From NCBI GenBank assembly GCA_001887945.1, contig LDOQ01000166.1:54494-118493 (forward strand): a stretch of DNA of 64,000 nt, in the 5' to 3' direction. Shown in pieces: positions 10,479 through 20,330 of this stretch. Each line of letters begins with the position of its first letter. Positions within the stretch are counted from its first letter, which is position 1. This DNA is from Spraguea lophii (taxonomy: Eukaryota; Microsporidia; Spragueidae). The position numbers and the translations under genes are program-made. The notes under the pieces were generated by a model. The model saw only the letters and a list, made by a program, of their open reading frames with translations, did no database searches and was not told the origin of the DNA.

Positions 10479-12152
10479 CTAATTTTCTTCGTTCTTTTCA
10501 TTTATAGATTCTATAGCTTTAACTGTTTTTAATAATCCTTTTACCATTGTTGATATCGTATGATGGGTGAAGAAGGATTTCTTTACAATAATTTCATCAA
10601 AATGTTCCTTTTCCACTTTTTTTGCAAGCAGAAAAGATCCTTCTTCTGTGAAAATATTAATTTTTTGAAACAAAGAAAGCTTTTTATCATTCTTATAAAG
10701 ATTTAAATGATATATCTTCCCTGGATGATATAACTTAGGATGGATATCTTTTATTTTCAAATATTTTTTTGTATTATCTACATACTCCGATATTTCTTCT
10801 AGATTATTTTTATATATTAACTTTCCACTGTTGCCTAGAGAAGAACAAAGATATTTTAGGTCTAAAACCGATCCATATGATAATCTAGGAATAATATCGT
10901 CACCTAAAATATAAATTGTTATATTTTTGTATTCTTTAGCCAAATTACGACTAACTACAGGTGGTGGAGAAAAGGCAACTGTTTCAAAATTAATATTTTC
11001 TTTTTGATGAAAATAAAGAGAAACTAATATAGCCATGGCACCACCCATTGATTGCCCGGTAAGAAAGACTTTATCCAATTTATTTGAAATAAGTATGTTT
11101 TTGATTTTCGTTAAATTTTCATCCAGGAATTTTTCTGCCAGATTTTTTAATCCTTTATGTGCGTATCCTGTAAGAAAATTAACATAATCACAATCTAAAT
11201 CATTCATAGCATCAGATGCTGTTTCAGTACCTCTAAAAGATATTATCAATTTTTTCTCATCTATAAACATTACATGTGGAAACGTCTTATGTAGTTCCAC
11301 ACACAATAAATTATCTGGTTCAATACCCGTATATTCTATTACTGTTCTTCTGGCCTTATCGTCTATTTTTACTTCCTTTATTTTTTTAATACTAAATATT
11401 TTTAAAAAATTTATATTGTACGTAGAAATTGAATATCGAAAGTTTTTTAAACATTCCTGATAAAAATCTAAATCTTTTAGTTCATACCCATTCGATAATT
11501 CTACTGATAAATCCAATATATCCATATCGTCTAGGTCTAAGCATTTGCTCATAAAACTGCTCCCTAAAGATTCTTTTGATATTCTTTCTAAAGAATCCAT
11601 ATCACCACTTATATTTCTAAAAGTATCGATTCTTTTTTGCTGTAATTTTTCTTCTAACCTTTCTAAAATAAATAATCCTTGTAAACCATTAATTCTACAG
11701 CTCACGGATCCTTTAAATAATTCATCTATTTTCCTTTTTAAATTAAACAATCTTTCTGGCCATTGAAACAAACCAAATATTCTTTGTCCTATATCTCGTT
11801 TTACAATTTTATTATTTTGAACCGTCTTTCTTTTAATCTCTAATTCGAATTCCCCTATAATTCCGTTATCAATAAAACACTGATAATGATTAATATATTT
11901 TGGATTTATAATTTTAACTTTCATTCTCTTATTCAATGCGTTGTTTCGAATTTCAGAAAATCCTAGTATCTTTTCGTAGAATAACTTCTTTTTATAAAAT
12001 AATATTTGAAAGTATCCTAAATGTATTTCATGTACATTAGGAATATTAAGCTCAAATTCTGATTCTATTTCATATTGCTTGTCCATATAAATCAATTTTT
12101 TATTATAATTAAAAATATCTGGTAAATGATTTATCTTACCATATATGTCCAT
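10479..12152 (-). CDS. Class 3 lipase, diacylglycerol-lipase-like
   Basis: A 557-residue protein with a lipase_3 core: an ISFRGTE strand, the nucleophile elbow TGQSMGGA (Ser about residue 368), GDDIIPRLS supplying the acid, and an LYHPGKIYHL block followed by EHFDEIIVKKSF and a candidate catalytic His. The last blocks resemble sn1-specific diacylglycerol lipases, so a role in lipid scavenging or signalling is plausible. The first 250 residues do not match a family I recognise. I place the start at 12152, where CCCAGCCCATGG shows the CCC signal. The longer frame to 12179 uses a TTG and removes that signal from the leader. Confidence 0.85.
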   Translation of the reverse strand: MDIYGKINHLPDIFNYNKKLIYMDKQYEIESEFELNIPNVHEIHLGYFQILFYKKKLFYEKILGFSEIRNNALNKRMKVKIINPKYINHYQCFIDNGIIGEFELEIKRKTVQNNKIVKRDIGQRIFGLFQWPERLFNLKRKIDELFKGSVSCRINGLQGLFILERLEEKLQQKRIDTFRNISGDMDSLERISKESLGSSFMSKCLDLDDMDILDLSVELSNGYELKDLDFYQECLKNFRYSISTYNINFLKIFSIKKIKEVKIDDKARRTVIEYTGIEPDNLLCVELHKTFPHVMFIDEKKLIISFRGTETASDAMNDLDCDYVNFLTGYAHKGLKNLAEKFLDENLTKIKNILISNKLDKVFLTGQSMGGAMAILVSLYFHQKENINFETVAFSPPPVVSRNLAKEYKNITIYILGDDIIPRLSYGSVLDLKYLCSSLGNSGKLIYKNNLEEISEYVDNTKKYLKIKDIHPKLYHPGKIYHLNLYKNDKKLSLFQKINIFTEEGSFLLAKKVEKEHFDEIIVKKSFFTHHTISTMVKGLLKTVKAIESINEKNEEN

Positions 12153-12451
12153 GGGCTGGGATATATTTTCATATTTCAATAAGATATTTTATTTACAATA
12201 AAAATTTTTATAATTTGATCTAAAAAATGTAAAGAAAACAACATCATTTAATTTTTAGATATTATATTATATCTTTTATAATTTTGAATTTTTCAGAAAA
12301 TACTTTTTCGATTTTAAAAACTAATATAACTTCATCATACTCGGAGGATCATAAAATAGGAATGGTTTGAGTGTAATATCTCTGAATTCAAGTAATAAAA
12401 ACATTATTTCACATCATATTTAATAAAATTTTATATAGTTAACTGCAATAA

Positions 12452-12920
12452 CAGCCTGCATAACTGAATGGTGGAGGATGGGGACCAAATCTCAAGCCTA
12501 GCGGGTTCGAATCCCTCATCCAGAAGAATTTTCAAAAAAAATAAAAAACAGAGAGAAGAGAAAATTTGTTGAGCGAGTGAATGTTCAATAATTTAATATT
12601 AATTGTGTCTTGGGTGATGGTCCGCCATTATATTAAAGTAGTGTTTAACAGGGTAATTGCAATCCCCGCATTGGTTTGTGACGCGCTCAATTCTATGCCA
12701 AGAAAAAAGTTAGCAATCTTTAAGAAACTTGGAAAAAAGCTCGACGTACACCATATACAAAATTTGAATGCTCTGGGACATAAAGTAAGATGAAATTAAT
12801 CCATATCTACAGCGAAAGCTATTGGTACAGGTTTAAAGGCATTTTAAGAACTAAAGGTCATATACCACGGTACGGCAATTGACTAAGAAACTTTTATAAA
12901 TAAAAATTACATTAAAAAAT
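12452..12920 (+). repeat. tRNA-derived SINE-like element, copy 4
   Basis: Near-full-length + copy. The B box GGTTCGAATCC is perfect at 12504-12514. The A-box position (12461-12471) reads TAACTGAATGG, a variant shared with copies 1 and 13. The body keeps gttgagcgagtgaat, tgaaattaatcc and other blocks of the reference. The 3' end is tttataaataaaaattacattaaaaaat. A 70-codon open frame at 12581-12793 lies wholly inside the repeat and is not considered a gene. Confidence 0.82.
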
Positions 12921-13106
12921 ATTTAAAACATTATAGGAAAAATATAAATTTTATATCGGAAAACTTTTTTATAAAAGCATTTCATATTCAATTAACATTA
13001 AAAATTAAAATATTCATTTCCACATAATGTTGCTATAAAAAATGGGAAATAAAAAAATATAAATTTTAAAATAAATAATTTTCATGGTCATAATATTTTT
13101 TTATTC

Positions 13107-13466
13107 TTAAATCTCCAATTTCTTATATAACCAAGCGAATCCTTCATTATTTTTATTCTTATTAAATATTTCTCTTACTCTATTTAATGCAACTGCCTTC
13201 TTTACCTTATCTTCAAATATACTGTCTAAATTATCTAAAGACAATCCAATATCTCTTTTGTATGTTGTTGCCATAATATGCATTGGATTCATTTTCTTTA
13301 AAAATACGATGGTTTTCCTCTTCTTGTTTTTTGGTATTTTTGATACACCAGCAATTATAATTCTGTTATTTTCTAAATCAGTATCAACTATTATACCTTT
13401 GTTTCCAGCAAATCTACCACGATTGAGTAATACGAACATGTTCTTTTCAAAAAGAGTTTCAGACAT
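13107..13466 (-). CDS. RPL27: Large ribosomal subunit protein eL27
   Basis: A 119-residue protein with the KOW-like N-terminus of eL27 (VLLNRGRFAGNKGIIVDTD), the central VSKIPKN segment and the AVALNRVREIF block near the C-terminus. It is part of the 60S subunit. It is shorter than the usual 136 residues, as many microsporidian ribosomal proteins are. The start at 13466 follows CTGCCCT; the open frame continues upstream to 13568 but that part is a Phe/Lys-rich translation of the leader. Confidence 0.92.
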   Translation of the reverse strand: MSETLFEKNMFVLLNRGRFAGNKGIIVDTDLENNRIIIAGVSKIPKNKKRKTIVFLKKMNPMHIMATTYKRDIGLSLDNLDSIFEDKVKKAVALNRVREIFNKNKNNEGFAWLYKKLEI

Positions 13467-13793
13467 AGGGCAGAAAAAAATAAAAAATAAAAAAAATATG
13501 TGAAATAAAAAAAAATATTTTTTAAAAGGAAAAAATAAATTTATACGTATTATAAAAGTTGGCTTCATAAGTTAAAGATAATACGTATAAATTTTATTTT
13601 AGAATAATCTTTATCCGTTCCTATCAGTGGATTATAGAAAATCTACAATTTATATAAATGAATATTTATTATAATACCAAAACATACTAAGATATATTAA
13701 AATCAATCTTCTTCCCTACCAGGATATAGAATGGTATATACCCAATAGATTACAGTAAATTATTTTAGAATTCTTAACAAATAAAATTTATTT

Positions 13794-14756
13794 TTACCTT
13801 CTTCTTTTTTTAAAAATAACGAAATATAAAATAAAAGCAAGAGAGATACCTAAAATCTCCTCATAATAAATAAAAACATTATACACTAATGAATATTTTG
13901 ATTTATATAGAGATTCTAAACGTGCCGATTCATATTCGGATGTTACTAACCTGGCTAAGAAATTTACAGCGTAAATTAATTCATCCACGTTATCTAATTT
14001 TTGATTTAGTTGCACCTTAATAAAGGTTCTTAATCCCATAAACTGTATTTTACCCCAAAGTTTGCATTTTTCACACGCGGTACAATTCAGAACAAGTAAA
14101 GCCTTATCTAACACATCTAAAAGATCTGGATTTACGTAATATTGATCAACATCTAATATTACTGATTGTATATCATATATTTTATTTAATTCAGGTTTTG
14201 TAAACAATTCTTCTATTTTTTCAATATTCATTTTTTTAAAAGAATTTTTTGCGAATTTTAACAATTTCAAAAAGTTTACCTTTCCTTCGGGCTTACAAAT
14301 CTTTCCGAATAAACTTGGATTACAAAGAAATATTCCACCCATTTTTTTATAAAATGCACATATATGCACCGAAATAGAATATTGTACACCTGAAAGTACA
14401 CTTTTATAAAATCCATCATTACTTAAATTCACCAATGCCATCCAAACTTCACGTGCCCCCTCCTTATACCCTGTATATGCTTCTGGAACCTTTAAAAGAT
14501 CAACCAAAGTTAACTTCTCCTCTTTTGATTTTCTTTTATTTTTCAATTTCGCCTTATCCATTATTTTTCCATTAAGAGGTACAGAACAATCCCCATAACA
14601 ATATTGTGCCAATTCAGGAATTTCACAAGGTGTAGACAAATCTATATATACTCTTGAAAATATAGAATGCCTTGATAATTCCAAAACATTAGATCGTAAG
14701 AATGTATCTTTTTCAACCATCAAACAACACAAAGAAAGTGAAAAGAATAAAAACAT
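13794..14756 (-). CDS. ERO1: ER oxidoreductin ERO1
   Basis: A 320-residue ERO1, the FAD-dependent oxidase that recharges protein disulphide isomerase in the ER lumen. Seen are a signal peptide (MFLFFSLSLCC), the CYGDC shuttle-cysteine-like block, the YTGYKEGAREVW block typical of ERO1, and the active-site CTACEKCKLWGKIQ (CxxCxxC). It is much shorter than yeast ERO1 (563 residues), but a C-terminal hydrophobic segment followed by KKRRR could anchor it in the ER membrane. The start at 14756 follows CCCC; the frame open to 14798 lacks support. Confidence 0.93.
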   Translation of the reverse strand: MFLFFSLSLCCLMVEKDTFLRSNVLELSRHSIFSRVYIDLSTPCEIPELAQYCYGDCSVPLNGKIMDKAKLKNKRKSKEEKLTLVDLLKVPEAYTGYKEGAREVWMALVNLSNDGFYKSVLSGVQYSISVHICAFYKKMGGIFLCNPSLFGKICKPEGKVNFLKLLKFAKNSFKKMNIEKIEELFTKPELNKIYDIQSVILDVDQYYVNPDLLDVLDKALLVLNCTACEKCKLWGKIQFMGLRTFIKVQLNQKLDNVDELIYAVNFLARLVTSEYESARLESLYKSKYSLVYNVFIYYEEILGISLAFILYFVIFKKRRR

Positions 14757-15555
14757 AAGGGGAAACAATATTTGTTGTTTATATAGTTGATATATCAAAT
14801 GAGTAAGTTATACAAAATCATAATGAAAAAAGTAATATATCACATATAATAATAAACATCTATGATTCTCAATAATATTTTATTTGTAAATATAAAAATA
14901 TAAGATCTTTGTAACACTAAGATATTAAATAATCATATTAAGAAATCATTATAATGATTGATACATCAAGATGATATATATTAATACATATCATTAAATA
15001 TATTTATTGTTTTTAATAAGAGAAAATAATTACATACATTCAATCTACTATTATTAAAAAAAATAATAGAACCTTGTAATTTTAAAAGAAGAAATATCGT
15101 TAGCTGATCATTCCTCTTGATCTAAGAATGAGAATAATAAAGAATATAAATAAAATATTATCATTATAATAAACATTATTCTTTTTTACAATTAAATGTT
15201 TTCTTAACAACAATGATAATTATATTCAATAATTTACAATTAAATATATATACACATATCAAAAGAATATACAAATATTGATATTAAAGAAAATAGTAGA
15301 GATAATTAGTTTTGATTTTAAAAGATACGGAAAATCAGATATTGAGAATGTAAACTGTGAATAAAAATATCTCTATATGATAAAAAGAGATTAATATATT
15401 TCTATTATAAATTTTACTTTTACATCTTTTTTAAATAAATATTTTTTTTCAATTAAATTTTAAATTTAAAAGAAATTATTCTCTACAATATTAACTGTTA
15501 TTTTATTTTACGTATGGTTACTGGTAATAATAATTGAATAAATAAATATTTATTA
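14757..15555. other. AT-rich intergenic region
   Basis: About 800 bases between ERO1 and the reference SINE-like copy. There is no gene, RNA gene or clear repeat. Confidence 0.55.
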
Positions 15556-15569
15556 TTCTTTACATTATT

Positions 15570-16069
15570 TTTTTTTACGAATGAAACTTTTATTTATCAA
15601 AGCTTCCTGGCCGGTTGCGGCCTACCATGGTCTGTGACCTTCGGTTCCTCGAGCGACATTAAACTTGTACTAACTGGTTTCGCTACGAATATGCATTAAT
15701 CTCATCTTACCTTATGCTCCAGAGTGTTAGGATTTTGCGTATGGTGCGCGTCGCCGCCCCCACTTCCAGCTCTTAAGGAATTCCCAGCCTCTTTCGTTGC
15801 ATAGTATTGGCCGAGTCACTAATCAATACAGGGATTGCAACTACATCAGCTAAACACTACTTTTTTAATCTAGTAGCGGGGCCGTCATACAAGGCACAGC
15901 TATGCTGCACTATCGAAACCTCACCCACTCAACAACCTTTTTCTTCTCTTCTGCGTTTATTATTATTATTTATTTTTTTTTGTTTTGAAATTTTTTTCTG
16001 GATGAGGGATTCGAACCCGCCAGGCTTGGGGTTTGGTTACCACCCCACGACCACTGGGCCAGGCGGGAC
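15570..16069 (-). repeat. tRNA-derived SINE-like element, reference copy 5 with target-site duplication
   Basis: Best-preserved full-length copy, 500 bp, - orientation. The tRNA-like head starts at 16069 with GTCCCGCC, then a perfect A box and B box. The body of about 350 bp has no tRNA similarity. The 3' end is GCTTTGATAAATAAAAGTTTCATTCGT followed by a run of A (T on the + strand, 15570-15576). The 14-base sequence TTCTTTACATTATT stands directly at both sides (15556-15569 and 16070-16083), a target-site duplication. A 94-codon open frame on the + strand is incidental. The local base composition is visibly more GC-rich than the neighbouring DNA. Confidence 0.9.
16007..16061 (-). promoter_or_regulatory. 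Internal Pol III promoter (A and B boxes) of the SINE-like element
   Basis: On the minus strand, TGGCCCAGTGG (16051-16061) fits A-box consensus TRGYNNARNNG at every position. GGTTCGAATCC (16007-16017) fits B-box GGTTCGANTCC. Their start-to-start distance is 44, as in a tRNA gene. The flanking head does not fold into a fully paired tRNA (mismatch in the T stem), so it is read as a promoter rather than a functional tRNA. Confidence 0.85.
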
Positions 16070-16271
16070 TTCTTTACATTATTATATATAAAATATAACC
16101 TCAGTAATAATAATAATTGAAGAATTAAAATAATGATAATATTATTATACGTTGATAAGATAAAAACATTTACAATTTATTCTTATAGAAAATATATAAA
16201 TGTTACTAAACATAAAAATATATTAGTAATCAAATATAAAAAAATATCTAAATATTTTTATAATCCCCTTA

Positions 16272-16961
16272 ATGGTAGAAGAAAATCTTATCGAGTTAGT
16301 ACGTAATTCTAATATTGAAGAAATTATAGATATGTATAATTCTGGTAATATAAAAAAAGAAAATCATAATAAATTATTAGAATTATTAGGAGAAGAAGAA
16401 AAAAAGATGTTTTTAAATTGTATAAAAGAGGATTATTCTGAATATAAAAGTTCTGATAGTAATATAATTTCTAAATATATGAAAAATTCATTTACTGGAG
16501 ATAAAATAATTAAGATATTTTATTCTTCTATTTTAGAAATAGTAGATGATGTTGATTTTGGTATTGCTGCATTTATTTCTTCTAAAATAGAAGAAAATAT
16601 CAGGATGGATGGAAAATTAGACGATGCAAAATTTATTCGTTCTAAACTTTTAAATTTTCGAGATAAAAATAATTCATTGTGTATTGATATTTACAATGGT
16701 CTTCTTTCACCACAAAAATTTGTTAGAATGACATCAGAAGAAATGAAAAGTGATTCTATGAAAAAATTAGAAGAAAAAGTTAGATCGAAATCTGTATTGG
16801 ATTCATCTGTTGCAAAGGAAGAAGCGGAAACTGATATATTTTTCTGTACAAAATGTAAACAACGAAAATGTTCGTATAGGCAATTACAAACAAGATCTGC
16901 AGATGAACCAATGACTACATATGTTTATTGTATTTGTGGAAATACGTGGAAATTTTCTTAA
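16272..16961 (+). CDS. DST1: Transcription elongation factor TFIIS
   Basis: A 229-residue TFIIS, which rescues stalled RNA polymerase II by stimulating transcript cleavage. The central helical domain spans about 75-165. The zinc ribbon (190-229) has CTKC, QTRSADEPMTT with the acidic DE pair that enters the polymerase active centre, and the closing block. The closing zinc ligands read C-I-C-G instead of the usual C-x-x-C-G, one residue short. The N-terminal LW domain seems reduced to about 50 residues. The start follows CCCCTTA. Confidence 0.93.
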   Translation: MVEENLIELVRNSNIEEIIDMYNSGNIKKENHNKLLELLGEEEKKMFLNCIKEDYSEYKSSDSNIISKYMKNSFTGDKIIKIFYSSILEIVDDVDFGIAAFISSKIEENIRMDGKLDDAKFIRSKLLNFRDKNNSLCIDIYNGLLSPQKFVRMTSEEMKSDSMKKLEEKVRSKSVLDSSVAKEEAETDIFFCTKCKQRKCSYRQLQTRSADEPMTTYVYCICGNTWKFS

Positions 16962-17024
16962 TAAAGATTAATATATTAATTATAATGTTTATATTGACTG
17001 AGGTTTTTTCTTTAATAAGCTTTT

Positions 17025-17170
17025 ATTGTAGATGTATATTTTTATGGATTTTTAACTTATTCTATTTTATCGTAGATATTTATTTTTTAATTCATTCTAT
17101 CTTATTATAGATATTTTCAAATAACCTAATTTTATTTTACTGTAAATATATATTTTTAATAACCTAATTT
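17025..17170. repeat. Imperfect tandem repeat downstream of TFIIS
   Basis: Four degenerate units of about 35-45 bases built around tctattttatcgtagatattt and ending in taacctaattt in the last two. An open frame of 60 codons over it is not considered coding. Confidence 0.5.
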
Positions 17171-18050
17171 TCTTATGAGAATTTTTAATCGTATTTTTTA
17201 TAAATAAAAGTTTTATTAAAAAAAATCCAATCTAACAGATTCGCATTGTAATTAAATTAAAACTTAGATATGATTTATTTAATAGGTTTTATAATTAAAC
17301 TCGGAAATATAAAATAGAACAACCATCTTAGATAGTTAATACTATAGAATATATTAAAACTATAAGAGGTTTAAAAATTTCTTATAAACGAGATTATATT
17401 AATAATATTCAAGAAAATATAATTGATAATTTTTAATCATAACTTAAATATTTAACAAAAAAACACAATGTTAAAAGATAAAATATCAATAAATAATAAG
17501 ATGAGTATGTATAAAGAATATGATAGAATAAATAATAAAATATTTTAAATTATATTTATTGAAATAATAAATTTAAAAGAAAAATAATATTATAACCAGC
17601 TAAATAACAATTTTATTTTATTTAAAATAACTTAAACCAGATTAGGTTACCATATTTAGAGTTAGAAGAGTTAGAAAATAATGTTTAAGTGATAATAATG
17701 TAGAGGTTAGGTTAGGTTGAAAAAATCATTTGAAATAATAAATAAATTATATGAATTTTATTTAAACTATTTATTATTTTCATTCTTGATTCAAAGAAGA
17801 TTTCTATAAATTAAATAAATATGATTTAATTTAAATTACAACTGAGCTGTAGAAAAAAATACAATAGATATTATTATATTGATAAGATATACTAACCCTA
17901 TGTTTAACATATCTTATAAATATCAAACGCATAATAAGAATTTAATGTTATTTAAATTTTAAAAATATATTTTTAAATTGTAATAGGACAACACTGACTT
18001 TCTCTTCCTCTTATAGAAAATAAAAAAATGATCTCTATAATATTTACATT
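17171..18050. other. AT-rich intergenic region with a SINE 3' fragment
   Basis: No gene is seen. At 17197-17226 the sequence tttataaataaaagttttattaaaaaaaa matches the 3' end of the SINE-like family and could be a very short 5'-truncated insertion. At 17705-17718 is ggttaggttaggtt, resembling a TTAGG-type telomere repeat. Confidence 0.4.
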
Positions 18051-18653
18051 TTAAAGTTCTTTCTTTACATTTAATAATATTTCATATACCATTTCTCTTA
18101 CATTTCTTCTATCTTCCAATGTACCAGCTATTATCATTTTTTTATTATAATTATCTTTTGGTAATACCATTATCTTAGTATTTGTTATTTCTTGTATGTC
18201 TATTAAATTAATACCATTTTTTCCTATAATTTTATTTATTTTATTATTAGGAACGATGATATAAGAAATTTCCATTTCTTTAAATTCTATTGGAATTTCT
18301 TCTATGATTTCTTTTAGATAAAATTTAAAATCTAAAATATTGGAATATGTTCCTTCGAGTGTGAGTAATATAATATTTTTATCAAAAGATGTATGATGTA
18401 TTTTTATATTGTATTTATTTTCTAAATAATTTATATTTTGTATATTTTTATATTTTTCTTTTGGAATAATAATTTCTTCTGTTATAATTTCTTCTTTTTG
18501 CATGTATTTGTTATATCCTAATCTTTTGTTTTTTAATGGATTTTTTAAATATTCTTTATTATGTTTGGATAATTCTAAGAAGGATTTAAAATCTGTATTC
18601 AAATATTTAATAAATTCTTCATAAGTGAAAAATTGGGTTTTTGGTTCTTTCAT
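18051..18653 (-). CDS. KH-domain RNA-binding protein
   Basis: A 200-residue protein. A clear type I KH domain lies at about 128-197, with the GxxG loop in NKIIGKNGINLIDIQ. A degenerate KH-like repeat without a proper GxxG precedes it (about 58-118, KEKYKNIQNINYLENKY). It could be a splicing or mRNA-binding factor; the family member cannot be fixed. The start is the first Met, with ACCATAA upstream and no full CCC. Confidence 0.75.
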   Translation of the reverse strand: MKEPKTQFFTYEEFIKYLNTDFKSFLELSKHNKEYLKNPLKNKRLGYNKYMQKEEIITEEIIIPKEKYKNIQNINYLENKYNIKIHHTSFDKNIILLTLEGTYSNILDFKFYLKEIIEEIPIEFKEMEISYIIVPNNKINKIIGKNGINLIDIQEITNTKIMVLPKDNYNKKMIIAGTLEDRRNVREMVYEILLNVKKEL

Positions 18654-18839
18654 TTTATGGTTGAAAATATTTATTTTTATTTAAAATACCAATTATCATT
18701 TATCGTTGTAGAAGTAAAATTAAATATAATATAAAAATAAATATTAATTATCGTTGTAAAACAAATATAATCTCAATTATCAATTACCAATTATTGCTGT
18801 AAATTTTTTATTCATAAATAAAAATAAATAATTTAGGCC

Positions 18840-20057
18840 ATGAATAATAATCAAAGAGACGAAGGCACTGATTTTAATTTAAAAGATATTGTACAAGCAA
18901 GATTTCAAAATCCTAAATATGTATACGATGGAAAGCGTATGAGAAGTCTAAGTACTAGAAAATCCTTAGATTATACTACGGGTCTTTTAGATAAAATTCT
19001 TTTTGATAAAAAACCACCTTTGGTAAAAAGAACGATTTTTGATATAAAAGCACCGGATTTTTATAAAAATAGAATAGAAGATGCAATGACAACAGAATTT
19101 GCACATATTTGTTTGAATAAAATAAAATCGCCAGTAAATGTAATAAAATGGACTCCTGATGGAAGAAGATTGGTGTCTGGATCTGCTACAGGGGAATTTA
19201 CGATGTGGGGATGTTTTAATTTTAATTTCGAAACTATTTTACAGGCACATGAATCTCCTATTCGTGCTTTATGTTGGGCGCCCACAGGAAGTTTTTTGGT
19301 GTCAGCTGATACATTGGGGATAATAAAATATTGGCATCCATCAATGAATAATATACAATTGATACAAGGACATAAGGAATCTGTAAGAGATCTTAGTTTT
19401 TCTCCAACGGATACAAAATTTTGTAGTGCTTCTGATGATGGGAAAATTAAAATATGGGATTCTGTTGAAGCTAAAGAAGAAAATGTATTAAGTGGTCATG
19501 GGTGGGATGTAAAGGCCGCAAAATGGCATGGTAGATATTCGTTGATAGCTAGTGGTGGAAAAGATAATTTAATAAAGCTTTGGGATCCTAGAACAGCATC
19601 AGAACTGAAAACGCTTCATTTCCATAAAAATTCACTTTTAAGTTTATGTTGGAGTCTCGATGGTAATTATCTTATTTCCTCAGCAAAAGATAAAATTATT
19701 AAAATGCTAGACATAAGAACCATGAAAGATATAATGACATACAAAAGTCATAAAAAAGAACAGACTACCATAGAAATACATCCATCGATAAAAAATTATT
19801 TTGTAACAGCGGGGTTAGAAGGTGAAATTTTCCATTGGGAATTTTTCAATCCTGAACCTTTAACTTACATAAAGAAAGCACACGAGAGTGCCGTATGGTC
19901 TTTAAATTTCCATCCCATAGGCCATCTATTAGCCTCAGGCTCCATGGATCAAAGTATCAGATTTTGGATACGAGAAAGAAAAGAACGAATCCAAGAACCC
20001 CAAACAAATCCAATTCCAGCAAGAATAACAGGATTGATCTACGACGATGACGCATAA
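18840..20057 (+). CDS. PFS2: Pre-mRNA 3' end processing WD40 protein WDR33/Pfs2
   Basis: A 405-residue seven-blade WD40 protein of the polyadenylation machinery (CPF/CPSF). It helps recognise the AAUAAA signal. The N-terminal block YVYDGKRMRSLSTRKSLDY is the family signature (YDGKRMRK...RKTVDY). The first blades read GEFTMWGCFNFNFETILQAHESPIRA and HKESVRDLSFSPTDTKFCSASDDG, which are near-diagnostic. WD repeats run from about 95 to 385. The Pro/Gly-rich tail of animal WDR33 is missing. It converges with the next gene 18 bases away. Confidence 0.95.
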   Translation: MNNNQRDEGTDFNLKDIVQARFQNPKYVYDGKRMRSLSTRKSLDYTTGLLDKILFDKKPPLVKRTIFDIKAPDFYKNRIEDAMTTEFAHICLNKIKSPVNVIKWTPDGRRLVSGSATGEFTMWGCFNFNFETILQAHESPIRALCWAPTGSFLVSADTLGIIKYWHPSMNNIQLIQGHKESVRDLSFSPTDTKFCSASDDGKIKIWDSVEAKEENVLSGHGWDVKAAKWHGRYSLIASGGKDNLIKLWDPRTASELKTLHFHKNSLLSLCWSLDGNYLISSAKDKIIKMLDIRTMKDIMTYKSHKKEQTTIEIHPSIKNYFVTAGLEGEIFHWEFFNPEPLTYIKKAHESAVWSLNFHPIGHLLASGSMDQSIRFWIRERKERIQEPQTNPIPARITGLIYDDDA

Positions 20058-20075
20058 TGTAAAATAAATTATATT

Positions 20076-20330
20076 TTAATTACAATCTTTTTTACTTAAC
20101 ATTTTTTTAGAGATATTACCTACCATCGCACCCACACAAAATACCCCACTACTTATTATCCAATATCCAGGCTTTTTTTTACTCAAAGGCTGTAATGTTA
20201 TCAAATTATCAAATTCTAATAACGAACCAGAATATAGCAGAGTTAATGTACCCATAATAGAAGTTTTTGTAGAAATTAATCCTTTATATCCAAAAATAAG
20301 TCCTGAAGAGAAAAACAGAAGAGAAGACAT
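20076..20330 (-). CDS. Small membrane protein, possibly TMEM14-like
   Basis: An 84-residue protein with about three hydrophobic segments (3-18, 24-40, 56-73) and a basic tail. The pattern SSGLIFGYKGLISTKTSIMG faintly recalls TMEM14/UPF0136 proteins (small-residue-rich, mitochondrial inner membrane). The match is weak and a lineage-specific membrane protein is equally possible. There is no CCC before the ATG. Confidence 0.5.
   Translation of the reverse strand: MSSLLFFSSGLIFGYKGLISTKTSIMGTLTLLYSGSLLEFDNLITLQPLSKKKPGYWIISSGVFCVGAMVGNISKKMLSKKDCN

Noticed and set aside
12581..12793. 70-codon open frame on the + strand
   Set aside because: Entirely within SINE copy 4; other copies have stops at equivalent places.
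16001..16069. A functional tRNA gene at the head of the repeat
   Set aside because: Boxes are perfect, but the T stem has a mismatch, the acceptor end does not pair, and it continues into the repeat body. The same head is present in every copy in decaying form.
15807..16091. 94-codon open frame on the + strand
   Set aside because: It lies inside and beyond the SINE reference copy on the antisense strand and translates the repeat and its Pol III head; no start signal and no family.
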